The position numbers were made by a program, and so were the translations under genes. Below, piece by piece: positions 1 through 11,924 of a stretch of 64,000 nucleotides of DNA. The stretch is from Furcasterigmium furcatum. Taxonomy: Eukaryota; Ascomycota; Sordariomycetes; Glomerellales; Plectosphaerellaceae. Position 1 is the first letter of the stretch; each line of letters begins with the position of its first letter. Where the stretch lies: the NCBI GenBank assembly GCA_001599815.1, contig BCIA01000002.1:937831-1001830 (forward strand). Direction: 5' to 3'. Below the pieces are notes generated by a model that was not told the origin of the DNA, made no database searches, and was given only the letters and a program-made list of their open reading frames with translations.

Positions 1-225
1 ACCGATGATGGTGGTGATCCTACGGAAACCGACGACGGTGGTGATCCTACCGAGACGGACGACGGTAGCGGCGATCCGACAGAAACCGATGATGGTGGTG
101 ATCCCACGGAAACCGACGATGGTGGTGATCCCACCGAGACGGATGACGAGCCGGATCCAACAGAGACCGATGACGAGCCCGACCCAACAGAGACTGAGGA
201 ACCAGAGCCTACCGAGACCGACGAC
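1..225 (+). repeat. Tandem acidic repeats (TDDGGDPTE type)
   Basis: Degenerate 24-30 bp units encode threonine, aspartate, glycine and proline (TDDGGDPTE, later TDDEPDPTE). They run off the left edge, so the copy number is unknown. They form a negatively charged stalk before the Gly/Leu-rich modules. Confidence 0.85.
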
Positions 226-3200
226 GGGAGCGAACAGCCCTTCAACTTCCCTGGCCTCATCCCAACGTTGATTACTAACACCCTAGGCCCGCAAGGACTT
301 CTGACGAATTTGCTGCAAAACACCCAGGATGGAAACGTGGACGACTTGGTCAGAGACCTTTTGCAAAACCTGTTCACCAATCAGCCTGGTGGCGTCCTGC
401 GCGACCTGATTTTCAACCTGACCGGGCCCAACGGCGTCTTGACGGAGACCACTGCGGAGCTGTTTGACAACCTGCTTCCAACCCTGTTGGATAATTTGAG
501 CGACGAGGCGCTCCCAGCAATCCTTTCGGGGCTGCTTGGAGATGGAACCCCTGGAGGAGGAGGCCTGATTCCCAATTTGATCAACAATATCCAGACGGGA
601 CAGCTCAGTAAGCTCTCGTGACTTGATGATACCCCTGGCTTTGGACCTCGCTGACCCTCGACTTAGACGATGCCCTTACGGACCTGGTTCGAGATCTTAT
701 CGGAGACGGCACGCTTGGTGGAGGAGGCATCCTGCCAGGCATTCTCGGAACGGTTGATCAAGGCACGCTTGCCGATTTGATCAGAGATCTCACAGGGGAT
801 GGAACTCCAGGAAGCGGACTTCTCCCGTCGCTCGTCTTAACGCTCATCGGCAACCAGGGTGGCGGCGGAGGCGGCGGCAGCGGCGGTCTCCTAACGAACG
901 CAATCGTGAACGTCGGCGAGATCGACCCCGAAGGCCTGCTCGCCGATCTGGTTCAGGACCTGATCGGCAATGATGGTGCATTGACGAACCTTGCAACCGC
1001 TCTGTTGGGCGATGGAACCAACGACATCGGCGCCATCCGAGATATTCTCAACGCCATTGCAAGCGGCAACCCCGGGCCGATATTAACGACCGTGCTTGAG
1101 CAGCTCCTCGGCAACGAGGGTAACCCAGGTATCGTCGGCCAGTTGCTAACTGACCTCCTCGGCCCTCCCTCAAGCGGTGGAGGCGGTGGAGGCACTCCTT
1201 CTTGTGGGCTTCTCGGATCAATTCTGGGATGTCCTGGTGGTGGTGGAGGTCTCTTTGGTGGAAACGGCCTTCTTGGTCTCGGCGGACTTGTCTCTGGTCC
1301 GGCGCCGACCGGTGGCCCTGGAGTTCCCCTCACTGACGGCGCCATCCCGAACGCCATCGGCAACCTTGAGAGCGGCAACCTCACCGAGCTCCTTCCCGAG
1401 CTCCTTGATGATCTTCTTGGTCTGGGCAACGGCGATGAGGGTGCCATTATTGCAGCACTGCAGAATATTCTGAGTGGCAACCTTTCCCAGTTGACCCCTG
1501 ATCTTCTCGAGGATCTGTTTGGATCCGCCGGCCTCGGCAACAGCACTGGAGGCCTTGGCAATTTGGGCCAGGTATTGGGAGGGCTCTTGGGCGGTCAACT
1601 CGGCCTTGGACCCGGCCCCGGCGGAAACGGCACCTCTGACCTCCTCGGCTTGACTGGCCTGATTGAAGGCCTGATTAGTGGTCTGGGCGGTGCTGGAAAC
1701 AGCACTGGCGGAATCGGGGCAGGAGACCTGAAGGATTTCCTTGGAGGCTTACTCGGCGGCCTCGGAGGTGCTGGAAACGGGACGGCAGGGCTTGGATCTG
1801 TGATCGAAGACCTCCTCAACGTGATCGGCGGCGCTGGAAACGAGTCAGGTCTTGGGTCTGTACTCGAGGGCCTACTTGGTACCATCGGCGGCGCTGGAAA
1901 CGGGACGGCGGGCCTCGGGTCTGTGATCGACGAGCTCCTTGATGTCATCGGTGGCGCTGGAAACAACACGGCGGGCCTTGGATCGATTGTCCAAGACCTC
2001 CTCAGCGTCATTGGCGGCGCTGGAAACGACACGGCAGGTCTTGGGGCCTTGATCGAGAACCTCCTTGGTGCAGTGAGCGGCTCAGGGAACGGTACGGACC
2101 TCGGCGGCCTGGGCGGCCTCGGGCAGCTCTTGGGCGGTCTCTTGGGCGGAGAGCTTGGCCTTGGTGTTGGCCTTGAAGTTGAGATTGGCCTGAACCTCAA
2201 CGGCACCCTGAATCTCGGCGGCTTGACGGGCCTAATCGAGGGCCTTATCGGTACTATCGGCGGCGCTGGAAACAACACAGGTGACGCCGGACTGGGAGGC
2301 TTGACTGACTTCCTGGGAGGCCTACTCGGCGGCCTCGGCGCTGGCAATGGCACTGAGATCGGATCTGGCGGCCTCGGAGGGATCCTGGAAGGCCTGCTTG
2401 GAAATCTAGGCGGCATTGGAGGCGGCGTTCCTGGCAGCCCTGGTGCTCCCGGACTCGGTGGCCTGACTGGCCTGCTCGAGGGCTTGCTGGGAGGCGCAGG
2501 AAACGGCACTATTGGTTCTGGAGGGCTGTCCGAGTTGTTGGACGGCCTTCTGGGTGGTGTTGGAGGCATTGGCGGTGGTGGCGGCCTCCCTGGCAACTTC
2601 ACACTCGGTAACGGACTCATTCCGGACTTCATCAATGCGCTCGGCTCGGGCAACGTCGACCAAGCCGTTCAAGGTCTCCTTGCTGATCTCTTCGGCAACG
2701 GAAACGGAACTGCAGGAAGCGGTTTACTTTCGACTCTCCTCAACAACGCCCAGGACGGCAATATAGAGGCGGCACTCGCCGACTTCATTAACGGCCTCCT
2801 CGGTGGAGACGCAGTCGGCGGCATCGGTGGTGATGCTGGTGGCTTGTCCGACTTGATCGATTCCATTCTGGGCGGTCTCGGCACCGGCGGAGGCGGCCTC
2901 GGCAACTTGACGGGGCTCGTACCCAACTTGATCAACAACCTCAATGCTGGAAACCTGGATGCGCTTGTTCCCACGCTGCTTCAAGATCTCTTAGGAGGCG
3001 GAGAGGTGACTGGCCTCATCCCGAACCTGCTTGGGAACCTTCAAGGAGGAAACCTCGACGGGGCTGTCCCGGTGCTGCTTGAGGATCTCCTCGGTGGCGG
3101 CGGCGCTGGTATCCCAACTCTTCCAGGCACTGGCGGCCTTTCAGACCTCCTTGACAGCCTTTTGGGCGGTTTGAATGGAGGATCGGGCATCCCGGGTGAC

Positions 3201-6200
3201 TTGGGAGGACTTCCCGGTCTGATCGGTGGCCTTGGCGGCTTACTTGATGGGCTGTTCGGGCCTGGCGGACTGAATGGAACACAAATCCCGAACGGCCTCG
3301 GAGGCTTACTCAACGGTCTGCTTGGTCTTGGAGGAGCTGGAGGCCTAAACGGAACGGACGTGCCTGGCGTTGGAGGACTCCTTGAAGGGCTTCTCGGAGG
3401 CGCCGGTGGTCTGAACAGTACCAACGGCCTCGGAGCGCTACTCGGAGGGCTTCTCGGCGGAGCCGGAGGCCTGAACGGAACAGACGTCCCCGAAGGCCTG
3501 CTTGGTTTGCTTCAGGGGCTTCTCGGAGGAGGCGGCGGCCTGAATGGCACAGACGTCCCTGGCCTTGGAGGACTCCTTGAGGGACTTCTGGGCGGAGCCG
3601 GAGGCCTGAACGGAACGGACGTCCCTGAAGGCCTGCTTGGTTTGCTTCAGGGGCTTCTCGGAGGCGCCGGTGGCTTCAACGGAACAGAAGTGCCCGGAGG
3701 CCTTGGAGCGCTGCTTGAGGGCCTGCTTGGCGGAGCCGGTGGCCTGAACGGAACAGAAGTGCCCGGAGGCCTTGGGGCGCTGCTCGAGGGCCTGCTTGGC
3801 GGAGCCGGAGGCCTGAACGGAACAGAAGTGCCCGGAGGCCTTGGAGCGCTGCTTGAGGGCCTGCTTGGCGGAGGAGGAGGCTTGAATCAGACAGACGTCG
3901 GCGGCCTTGGGGAAGTTCTCGAGGGGCTTCTCGGCGGAGCAGGTGGGCTGAATGGCACCGGGGCCCTTGGAGGACTGTCCGGATTGCTCGACGGCCTACT
4001 TGGCTCAAACGGATTCGCAAACCTCACTGCCACCCCAGGAGGCCTCATCCCCCATCTTATCGACAATCTCGGCTCTGGAAACATCGATATTGCTATCTCA
4101 GTTCTCGTCGCCGATTTACTCGGAGCCGGGGTAGAGGGGCAGATCGGCGGTATTTTGCCAGCCCTATTACAAAATCTGCAGGGTGGAAACGTCGAGCAAG
4201 CCGTGACCGGGCTCCTTGAGGGCCTGTTGGGAGGCGGCCTGAACGGGACAGCTGGGCTCGGCGACGGAGACCTTTCAGATTTGTTGGACGGAATTCTTGG
4301 AGGAGGCGGTGCCGGTGGCAACGCCAGTCTGGGTGCGCTCATCCCCAACCTCTTGAACAACATTCAGAGCGGCAACCTAGACCTGCTCGTCCCAGACTTC
4401 CTCGCCGATCTGCTTGGCGGCAACGGCACCAACGGTCTGATTCCAAATCTCCTCGGAAACCTTCAGTCTGGAAACATCGACGACGCCATCCCAGTGCTGG
4501 TTGACAATCTCTTGGGAGGCGGAACAAGCAACCTGAACAGCACTGGAGGTCTGAGTACTCTCCTCGGAGACCTTCTAGGAGGCGCTTCTGGAAACATTAC
4601 AGACTCGAATGGACTTTCTGGCCTGATTGGCGCCATCGTTGGTGGCGGATCCGGCGCTGTTAACGGTACTGGTGGTGGCCTGGGAGACATTTTGACGGGA
4701 ATCATCGGTGGCTCTGGCGGCTCTGGCGGCACAGGCGGTGCCGGGGGCTTGATCGGTGGCCTTCTTGGTGGCCTGGGATCGGGAGGCGTTATCGGTAACC
4801 AGACCAGCGGCGGCGGCAACGGCGCGGTTCCCAATCTCGTCGACAATCTCGGCTCAGGCGAGTTGGACCAGGCAGTGGTTGATCTGCTGAATGATCTAGG
4901 CCTGGCCGGGAATGAGGGTGCCGTGACGAATTTGTTGACCAACTTGCAGAATGGTGACGTGGATGGTGCCGTCACCAATCTTCTTTCCGACCTGCTGGGC
5001 AGCGATGCTCAGAATTTCAACAGCACAGGACAGCTGACAGGCCTTCTCGGGGGGCTGCTCGGCGGTTCGAATGGTGGAAGTGGTGGCCTTGGAGGGCTCT
5101 TGGGCGGCTTGTTGGGTGGAGGAGGGGTTGGAGTTTCCATCAGTGCCGGCACTGGCCCTCAACCAACAGCCACTGCGGGCGCTGGCAATGCCGGGGGAGG
5201 TCTTCTTGGAAACATCTTGGATGGNTTGCTTGGCGGAGGNGGAGGCGGAGGAGTTGTCATCCCGACTGGTACTGGAGCTCAACCAACAGCCACTTCGGGC
5301 NCTGGCAATNCCGGAGGAGGTCTTCTTGGAAACATCTTGGGTGGCTTGCTCGGCGGAGGAGGAGGCGGCGGAGGCGGCGGAGGAGCTGTCACCACGACTG
5401 GTACCGGAGCTCAGCCAACAGCCACCGCGGGTGGTGGTTTGGGCATCTCGGTCAGTGTGGGCCTGGGCGGAGGAGGTGGCGGAGCAACCGTCGCCACGAC
5501 TGGTACCGGAGCTCAGCCAACACCCACCGCGGGTGGCGGCTTGGATCTCTCGGTCACTTTGGGTCTGACACAACCCTCCTCTACCGGGAGACCCGGGTTG
5601 CTTCCCAACATCATCAACAATGTCGGCGCAGGAAATCTTGACGCTGTGGCGACTGGTGTAGTGGGTGATTTGGTTGGAGAGGATGGAGCAGTCACAAATT
5701 TGGTGAACAACCTCGGCAGCGGCAACATCGGAGGCGCCGTTAATGATCTTGTCGGAAATGTGCTGGGCACTTCGGGCCAAGGCCAGGGCAACCAGGGCCA
5801 AGGCAACCAAGGATCGGGACTCGGCAACGTGGTTGGTGGTCTGCTCGGCGCTTTGGGCGGCGGGCAAGGCGGGGGTGCCACCAGCAGTCGGCCACCAGCA
5901 GCGGCACCAACAACAGCTGGGCAAGGTGGACAAGGCGGAGGTGCCACCAGCAGTCAACCGCCACCAGCGGCACCAACAACAGCTGGGCAAGGCGGACAAG
6001 GCGGAGGTGCCACCAGCAGTCAACCACCACCAGCGGCACCAACAACAGCTGGGCAAGGCGGAGGCAACCCGGCGCCGACACAGACTCAGCCAGGATCAAC
6101 CCGTCCAACAACAGGAAGCAACGGCTTGATCCCCAACCTTCTCAACAACTTGGGCTCGGGCCAGCTTGATCAGGTACTGCCCGACGTGGTGGATGACGCG

Positions 6201-6611
6201 ACAGGAGGCGGAGGCGGGACACCTGGCAACACGGCTGGAAACAACGGAATCGTGCCCGACCTGCTGAACAACGTTGCAAGTGGTAATTTGGGTGGCGCCG
6301 TGACGGGCCTGGTCGGGGGGTTGCTCGGTAATTCCGGCTCGTCTGGCAACTCTGGCGGCTCTGGCGGCTCTGGCAACACCGGGGGCACCGGGGGCAACAC
6401 CGGAGGCAACACCGGGGGCAACACCGGAGGCAACACCGGGGGCAACACCGGAGGCAACACCGGAGGAAACACTGGAGGAAATACTGGAGGCAACACAGGA
6501 GGCAGCACCTCGGGAGGTGGTAAAGGTGCGGCATGTGGTGGGCTGTTGCCCGGGTTGCTGAGCGCCGGATGTGCGAATGGCCTTCGTTGCGTGAACAGGG
6601 TTTGCACTTGA
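1..6611 (+). CDS. Giant Gly/Leu-rich repeat protein, 5'-partial, probably secreted or cell-surface
   Basis: The reading frame is open from base 1 and enters from outside the window. Exons 1-607 and 667-6611 are joined by a 59-bp intron (608-666, GTAAGC...CTGAC...TTAG); without splicing the frame stops at 619-621. At least 2,180 residues are visible. Order: an acidic tract of TDDGGDPTE-type repeats (bases 1-225); many copies of a roughly 30-residue module of the form LIPNLxxNLxSGNLDxxV followed by xxLLxDLLGG; long GLGG/LLGG runs with many N-x-T/S sequons (NGT, NST); a 69-bp tandem array (about 3340-3900); Pro/Ala/Thr linkers (5130-6110); an (NTGG)n run; and a C-terminal segment with four Cys (ACGG, AGC, LRC, RVC). 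Sequons and the Cys tail suggest an extracellular protein, but the N-terminus, where a signal peptide would be, is missing. I do not recognise a named family. Ns at 5225, 5240, 5301 and 5310 lie in repeats. Long antisense ORFs here are shadows. Confidence 0.85.
3340..3900 (+). repeat. 69-bp tandem coding repeats
   Basis: Units of 23 codons carry NGTEVPGG or NGTDVP, then LGALLEGLLGGAGG. Three copies starting at 3678, 3747 and about 3816 are almost identical in DNA. Older copies upstream are diverged. Each unit has one N-glycosylation sequon. The period is a multiple of three, so copy changes keep the frame. Confidence 0.85.
5868..6065 (+). repeat. 66-bp tandem coding repeats (Gln/Gly/Pro/Thr-rich)
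   Basis: Three 22-codon units contain GGGATSSQPPPAAPTTAG. The second and third begin 66 bp apart (5934 and 6000). They form a Pro/Thr-rich, potentially O-glycosylated linker. Confidence 0.85.
6376..6507 (+). repeat. 12-bp tandem repeat encoding (NTGG)n
   Basis: About ten copies of a 12-bp unit encode Asn-Thr-Gly-Gly just before the Cys-containing C-terminus. Synonymous changes (ggg/gga, acc/act) separate copies. The array is likely to vary in length between strains. Confidence 0.85.
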
Positions 6612-9600
6612 GCAAGGCCCGGGGAGTTTTGGGGGGCGGGAGAGTGATTGATATTCGAGACTGGAGGCGAGTCATTGGCGGCTTTTGTATACCCTTTCAG
6701 GGAGGCACCTCGGTGGTGTTTCTGCTGCATCGTTTCAGCGATTTTGGGCGGCATTGGTGGTGGATTTCCTTTCGTCCTGAGCTTTGGGTGTTGGGGAAAC
6801 AGATTGGAATCCCAGTGGTCGACCTTTTCCTACCCTTTATACTCTTAATCGACCGAATTAATTCTTCCACCCGCTCTGAGGTCGGCAAGCCGTGATTCAA
6901 AAGCCTTTCGAACGGTCTTGAGACAATTCAGGGCTTCTTTTGTCTCTGAAGTAAAGAGAGAGGCCATCTGAGGCTTGGTCTGAAGTCTGGCCGACATTGC
7001 CGTTCCGACGGCGGCTTTTGGAGGGCTCGGGGGAAAGGTACTGAGCGTGAGGGACTCGAGGCGATCGACAGGGAGGTTGAACGAGACGGCAGTATGAGCA
7101 AGTTGTATTTCGATAAGAGAATCGGGCATGAAGATCTTATTTTGCCGTCAATTGTGAAGGGATGATGAGGCAGCATCGAGAGGTCAAGCAAGTCAAGAGG
7201 CACAGATGAAGTCGACTGTGGGTCTAGTTGTCCCCACTATGTACTGTGCGAAGTTCTCAGGAGGAAGACCCCGTACTGTATTTCTGAGGGACAACGGAGC
7301 TCTCGATATCCATGGCCAGTCAAGAGGGTCACAGAAAAGATGGCCGCGCTCTGAAAGCCACACCGACTGGTTGACTTTGGTTTGAGCCTTAGGAAATCGA
7401 GATGAGCTCTCTTTTGATGTCAGAAAATCGAGATGGCCTCTGACAGAACTGGAGGTGATTTGCAGGACCGCCAAATCGAGTTCTAGTAGGTCTAATTCAC
7501 ACCTATCTACACAATAATACAGCTGGACCAGCCATGTATTCCGTGACCCTCGTGCCAGTGTCAGAGATCAAGACGCCCGCCCCCCGATACATCCATGGCA
7601 TTTCCACACCAGGATTGCTGAAGTAAGTAGGCTCTTGAACAGTTACAAATGTCCTTTTGCAGACACAGACGCTCTGGAGTGGGTTTGGGACAGCTGACTA
7701 CGCACGAAGTTGGCCCAAGCATCTAGGCACCGTGGTCGTCTTGGCGCCCGCCGGTCGGATCAGCAGAGCCGTCCCTTGTCCGGTGTCTGAGGAGAACCAC
7801 CAGGACCCGTCAAGCTACACCGCTTTGGCTGATTGCCGGAGATGAAAGGTGCCTGCCAACGTGCCAGGCGAGGGGCTGAGTGCGAGAGAATACGTATCCA
7901 GGCCAGGAAGAGTTCGCTATGGGGCATGACCTTACGAACTGCCGTTTGTCGTTGCTCACAAGTTATTCCCTTATTAGCCAAGTGATGAGTGCGCTTGGAG
8001 GACCCTGGATCAGGTGAAAAAACGGTGAACAACAGGGGCTCGCGACTCGCCCAGAAACACAGCCTCATGCTCATCAAGAAACGCCCAGACTCACTGGAGT
8101 GCAGTGTTTTCCTAATGCTGTTGACACAGCAGGCGTTGGGTGGGTGATGCGATTGGCGTGATGACGTTGCAGAGTTGGATGGGATGGACATTTGGCATCG
8201 CGCATCAGCAGGCTACGGACCCTCCGAATGCTCAAAGTAAGTGTAAAAGCTATTTTTACAGCCAGCCGATGGCAGTTCGGGTTTGGACTCGGAGTCATTG
8301 AGGCGACCTCGTAAAACAGGAAGCGTCGGACTTGCTGGTGGCGTTCAGCAGTCGGCCCTCGGGTTTCCCGGCTGAGGCGGTCGGGCTGCGGAATCTCCCT
8401 CTGGCGGAAGACCGCAGGTGTATGACGAAGGTGGTAAACAGGCACGTCAACAAGCGGCTTGGCCTTGGTGCGAATGCCCCTCACTCCGAATGTCTGTGAT
8501 GACTGTCGGCGGGATTGGATTGCGAGCGACCGGACGAAAGAAGGGCATATCAGACGGATGACGCCGATTCGGTTTCGGACTTGAGATGGCTGGCTGGCTG
8601 GAAGGCCCGTGCTTGGCCGGCGCTGAGAGTCCCGTCTTTCGGGATGCTTCAGACTGAGAGCGATGATGGAAGCTGGGGAGCACTTTGGGCTCACGACCGG
8701 TGGCTTTCCCCTGCAGAAGCGGCCCTGGGGTGACATGCACGCGCCGGACAGGATCTGAAGAGGGCACGTAAGTAAGTACCTGTGATGTAGCCAGGGTGGG
8801 ATGAAGAAATGCGAGATGAGGGGTACATGGCTGTTGGTGCGTGGAGACGGGAGGGAAAAGTCTCCATCAGCGGTTCCTGCGTCCAGCCAGTGCCGTGCTA
8901 ACAGGCGGTACTATTCTTGGCGATCTGTCCCCCGGGCGCGTAGTGGTCCACTTCTTAGCCCTTGGGCAGCTGGTTCCTTCGCACCTACTGGTCGACGTGC
9001 GTCAGAAGGTGGAAGGAGCCGGCGGGAAGGGAGGTGGAGTTGCTCGTGCCTGCCCCCTTTTCCCCTTGATTGCCCCCCGTATTTGTTAAGGACCCGGTCC
9101 AGATCTTGCCGGTCCAGTATCCCTTGGGTGGGTGCTGCGCCTCTTTCGACACACGCAACTCATTCTCCTTGTCCTGTTTCCGGCTCTCCTGACCTTACCA
9201 ACTCCCTCCCCCCCAGCGACGCTTCATTCCAGCGGGATCCCCTTTCTCGCCAACACCTCGCGTCGACAACATTCCCGACCACCCACCACTCGTTTATCTA
9301 ACCTCTCACCACGCGCATCTGCCCGGCTCGCACTTGATCTGGACTCGAATTGCGGTCGACGTGCCATCCTCCCGACACCCGAACCATCCGTCCCGACTCG
9401 TCTGTCCGGCAGGCCTACTCTCGCTTTTTCCCTGTTTTCCCGCCCATTAACGCCCCCTCCTCCCTTTCATCACACGACCTTTTTACTCGACTTGACGTCT
9501 TCGAATCGTTGGCATCGACAAACCGCGACCTTCGTAAATTTCCCTTCTTCTTTCTTGATCTCTTAGGCATCACTTGGATCGGTCGCCAAGTTGGATACAG

Positions 9601-9652
9601 CCACCGCTCGACACCTTTCTTCCCGTCGTCATCGAACAACACCACCGCCAAC
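6612..9652. other. Intergenic, about 3 kb, with one doubtful small ORF and the pyrimidine-rich leader of the next gene
   Basis: No confident gene is visible. One minus-strand ORF at 6845-7129 is listed separately. From about 9130 to 9650 the plus strand is strongly C/T-rich, as expected for the promoter and 5' leader of the Flc/TRP-like gene at 9653. Other ORFs here have no recognisable protein character. Confidence 0.6.
6845..7129 (-). CDS. Possible small hypothetical protein (94 aa)
   Basis: A 94-codon ORF starts with ATG at 7129 and faces the 3' end of the giant repeat gene. Its composition is protein-like: a hydrophobic/polar N-terminus (MPDSLIEIQLAHTAVSF) and a possible helix near the C-terminus (SETKEALNCLKTVRKAFESR). 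No domain is recognised and no intron is evident. It could be a real small gene, the last exon of a gene whose 5' exons I cannot define, or chance. The 7193-7474 minus ORF upstream is in another frame and I could not join it convincingly. Confidence 0.25.
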   Translation of the reverse strand: MPDSLIEIQLAHTAVSFNLPVDRLESLTLSTFPPSPPKAAVGTAMSARLQTKPQMASLFTSETKEALNCLKTVRKAFESRLADLRAGGRINSVD

Positions 9653-11924
9653 ATGAGGTGGTCGGTCGCCCAACCGCTCATCCTCCTATCCTACTTCTTC
9701 GCCGCTCTGTCTCCCGTCAATGGCGAGCGCGTCCTCCAGTCCATGTCCTTGAACAGCTGCCAGGACGAATCCAGCTTCTCCGCGACACTCTTCAACGTCG
9801 TCTTCACCCCCAGCAACAACTCAGCCGCGGTCAATGTCGTCGCCGTCGCCTCTGTGCAGGGCTCCGTCGTCTTCGACGTCTCTCTTAATGTCTACGGCTA
9901 CGAGTTCCTGCGCCAGACCGTCGATCCTTGCGAGATGGACCTCGCTGGTCTCTGCCCCATGTCCCCCGGTACTATCAACATGAGGTTCAACGTTCCCCTC
10001 GGCGACGCCGCCAACGAGGTGCCCGGCATCGCCTACACCATCCCAGATCTCGATGCTACCGTGCGCGCCTACCTCAACATGACCGACACTGGCGAGTCTG
10101 TTGCCTGCGTCGAGGCCGACTTTTCCAACGGAAAGACCGTCGATCTGCTTGGTGTCAAGTGGGCTACTGCCATCATCGCCGGTGTTGGCCTCATCTCGGC
10201 CGCTGTCGTCTCCGGCATGGGTCACACCAACGCCGCCGCCCATCTGGCTGCCAACACTCTGTCCCTCTTCGGTTACTTCCAGGCCCAGGCCATCATCGGT
10301 CTCACTGGTGTGCGCATGCCCCCCATCGTCAAGTCTTGGACCCAGGACTTCATGTGGTCCATGGGCATCATTCGCGTTGGCTGGATGCAGGACGTCTTCA
10401 CCTGGTACCAGCGTGCCACTGGCGGTGAGCCCGCCACCATCTTCCACTCGCTCCGCAGGGCCTCCGTCCAGGTCGCCAAGCGTTCGCTCAAGCGTTCTCT
10501 CGAGCCTGCCGCTAGCGTTCTCAAGCGGGGCCTGCATGCCCTCGCGAAGAGGGCCAACATCGAGCTCGACAACGGCTCGTTCCTCGTCTATGGTATCCAG
10601 CGTGTCGCCTTCCGCGCCAAGATCGAGACCACCAACCTCTTCATCACCGGCCTCACCTTCTTCTGCATCTTCGTCGTCCTCACCGTCATCGTCGTTGCCG
10701 CCTTCAAGGGCATCTGCGAGCTCTGTGTCAGGCAGAAGTGGATCAAGAGCGAACGCTTCCTCGAGTTCCGCAACGGCTGGCTCACCGTCCTCAAGGGCAT
10801 CCTCTTCCGCCTCACGCTTATCGGTTTTCCCCAGATGACCATCCTGTGCCTTTGGGAGTTCACCCAGGTTGACTCGCCTGCCATGGTTGTCCTGGCCGTC
10901 TTCTTCTTCTTCGGCATGCTCGCCACCCTCGGCTGGGCCTCCTTCAAGGTCATTCGCATCGCCCGCCGGTCCGTCGCCATGCACCGCAACCCCGCCTACA
11001 TCCTGTTCTCGGATCCCCAGGCTCTCAACAAGTGGGGTTTCCTCTACGTCCAGTTCCGCGCCTCCGCCTACTACTTCATCGTTCCCGTCCTCATCTACAC
11101 ACTGGTCAAGGGCATGTTCATTGCCTTCGGTCAGCACGTGGGCGTCGTTCAGGCCGTTGCCCTCATTATCATTGAGGCTGCCGCTCTCATCGCCGCCAGT
11201 GTGCTGCGCCCCTGGATGGACAAGAGCACCAACTCGTTCAACATCGCCATCTACGTCATGAACTTCCTCAACGCCATCTTCCTCCTCATCTTCACCAACG
11301 TCTTTGGCGCCCCCGGCTTGGTGTCCGGTATCGTTGGTGTCGTGCTCTTCGTCGCCAACGCCGCCTTCTCCCTGATCCTGCTTCTCATGATCATCATTTC
11401 GAGCGCCGTCATTTTCTGGCGCAAGAACCCCGATGCCAGGTACCAGTTCATGGCCGACGATCGCGTCTCCTTCATGAAGTCGCAGACTCAGCTCAACACC
11501 ACTACCGAGCTAGACGCTCTCGCTGCCACCGCTCGCGGTGACAAGGCCGGCTACAAGTCGCAGCTTGACCTGGACGACGACAACGAGTCCATCTCTTCCG
11601 AGTCCATGCGCCGTCGCGCGGATGGCTACAGCACCATGCCCCATGGCGGACCTCCCCGGTCCCCCGTGGACCCGTCGGTGCCCATGTTCCCCGCCGACAA
11701 CCAAAGGGGTCCCTACAGCCCCAGCATACGGTCTCAGAGCCCGTTCACCGGTTCGCAAACCAACTTGGGCCCCAGCTTCCGAGCCCAAAACAACCACAGT
11801 CCCGCGGGCCCCCGATCACAGAACAATGCGAGGTGTGTAACCCCAGTGGACAGCCCTTGAGACTGAAAGGACGTGACTGATTCTGAACAGCCCTTGGCAA
11901 CGCGGCGCTGGCTACGAGCACTAG
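9653..11924 (+). CDS. TRP-like / flavin carrier (Flc) family membrane protein
   Basis: Exons 9653-11832 and 11891-11924 give 737 residues. The ATG at 9653 has a good context (CCAACATGA). Residues 1-24 form a signal peptide (MRWSVAQPLILLSYFF...). About 25-170 is an ML-like lipid-binding domain with conserved Cys (NSCQD, DPCEMDLAGLC). About 175-620 is a polytopic TRP domain with roughly nine hydrophobic segments. A Ser/Pro-rich cytosolic tail follows. Known relatives are the yeast Flc1-3 and fungal FlcA/TRP-like proteins, linked to ER/vacuolar FAD and calcium transport and cell-wall integrity. I place a 58-bp intron at 11833-11890 (GTGTGT...GTGACTGAT...CAG), which replaces the unspliced ending RCVTPVDSP with SPWQRGAGYEH, an ending I recall from related proteins. 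The transported substrate cannot be read from sequence. The 438-codon antisense ORF is a codon-bias shadow. Confidence 0.9.

Noticed and set aside
1595..2653. 352-codon antisense Pro/Arg/Ser ORF inside the giant repeat gene
   Set aside because: It mirrors Gly/Leu-rich codons on the plus strand and starts without a proper ATG context.
9821..11137. 438-codon antisense ORF across the Flc-like gene
   Set aside because: It is the reverse shadow of GC-rich third positions in a clear membrane-protein gene; its acidic low-complexity translation has no domain.
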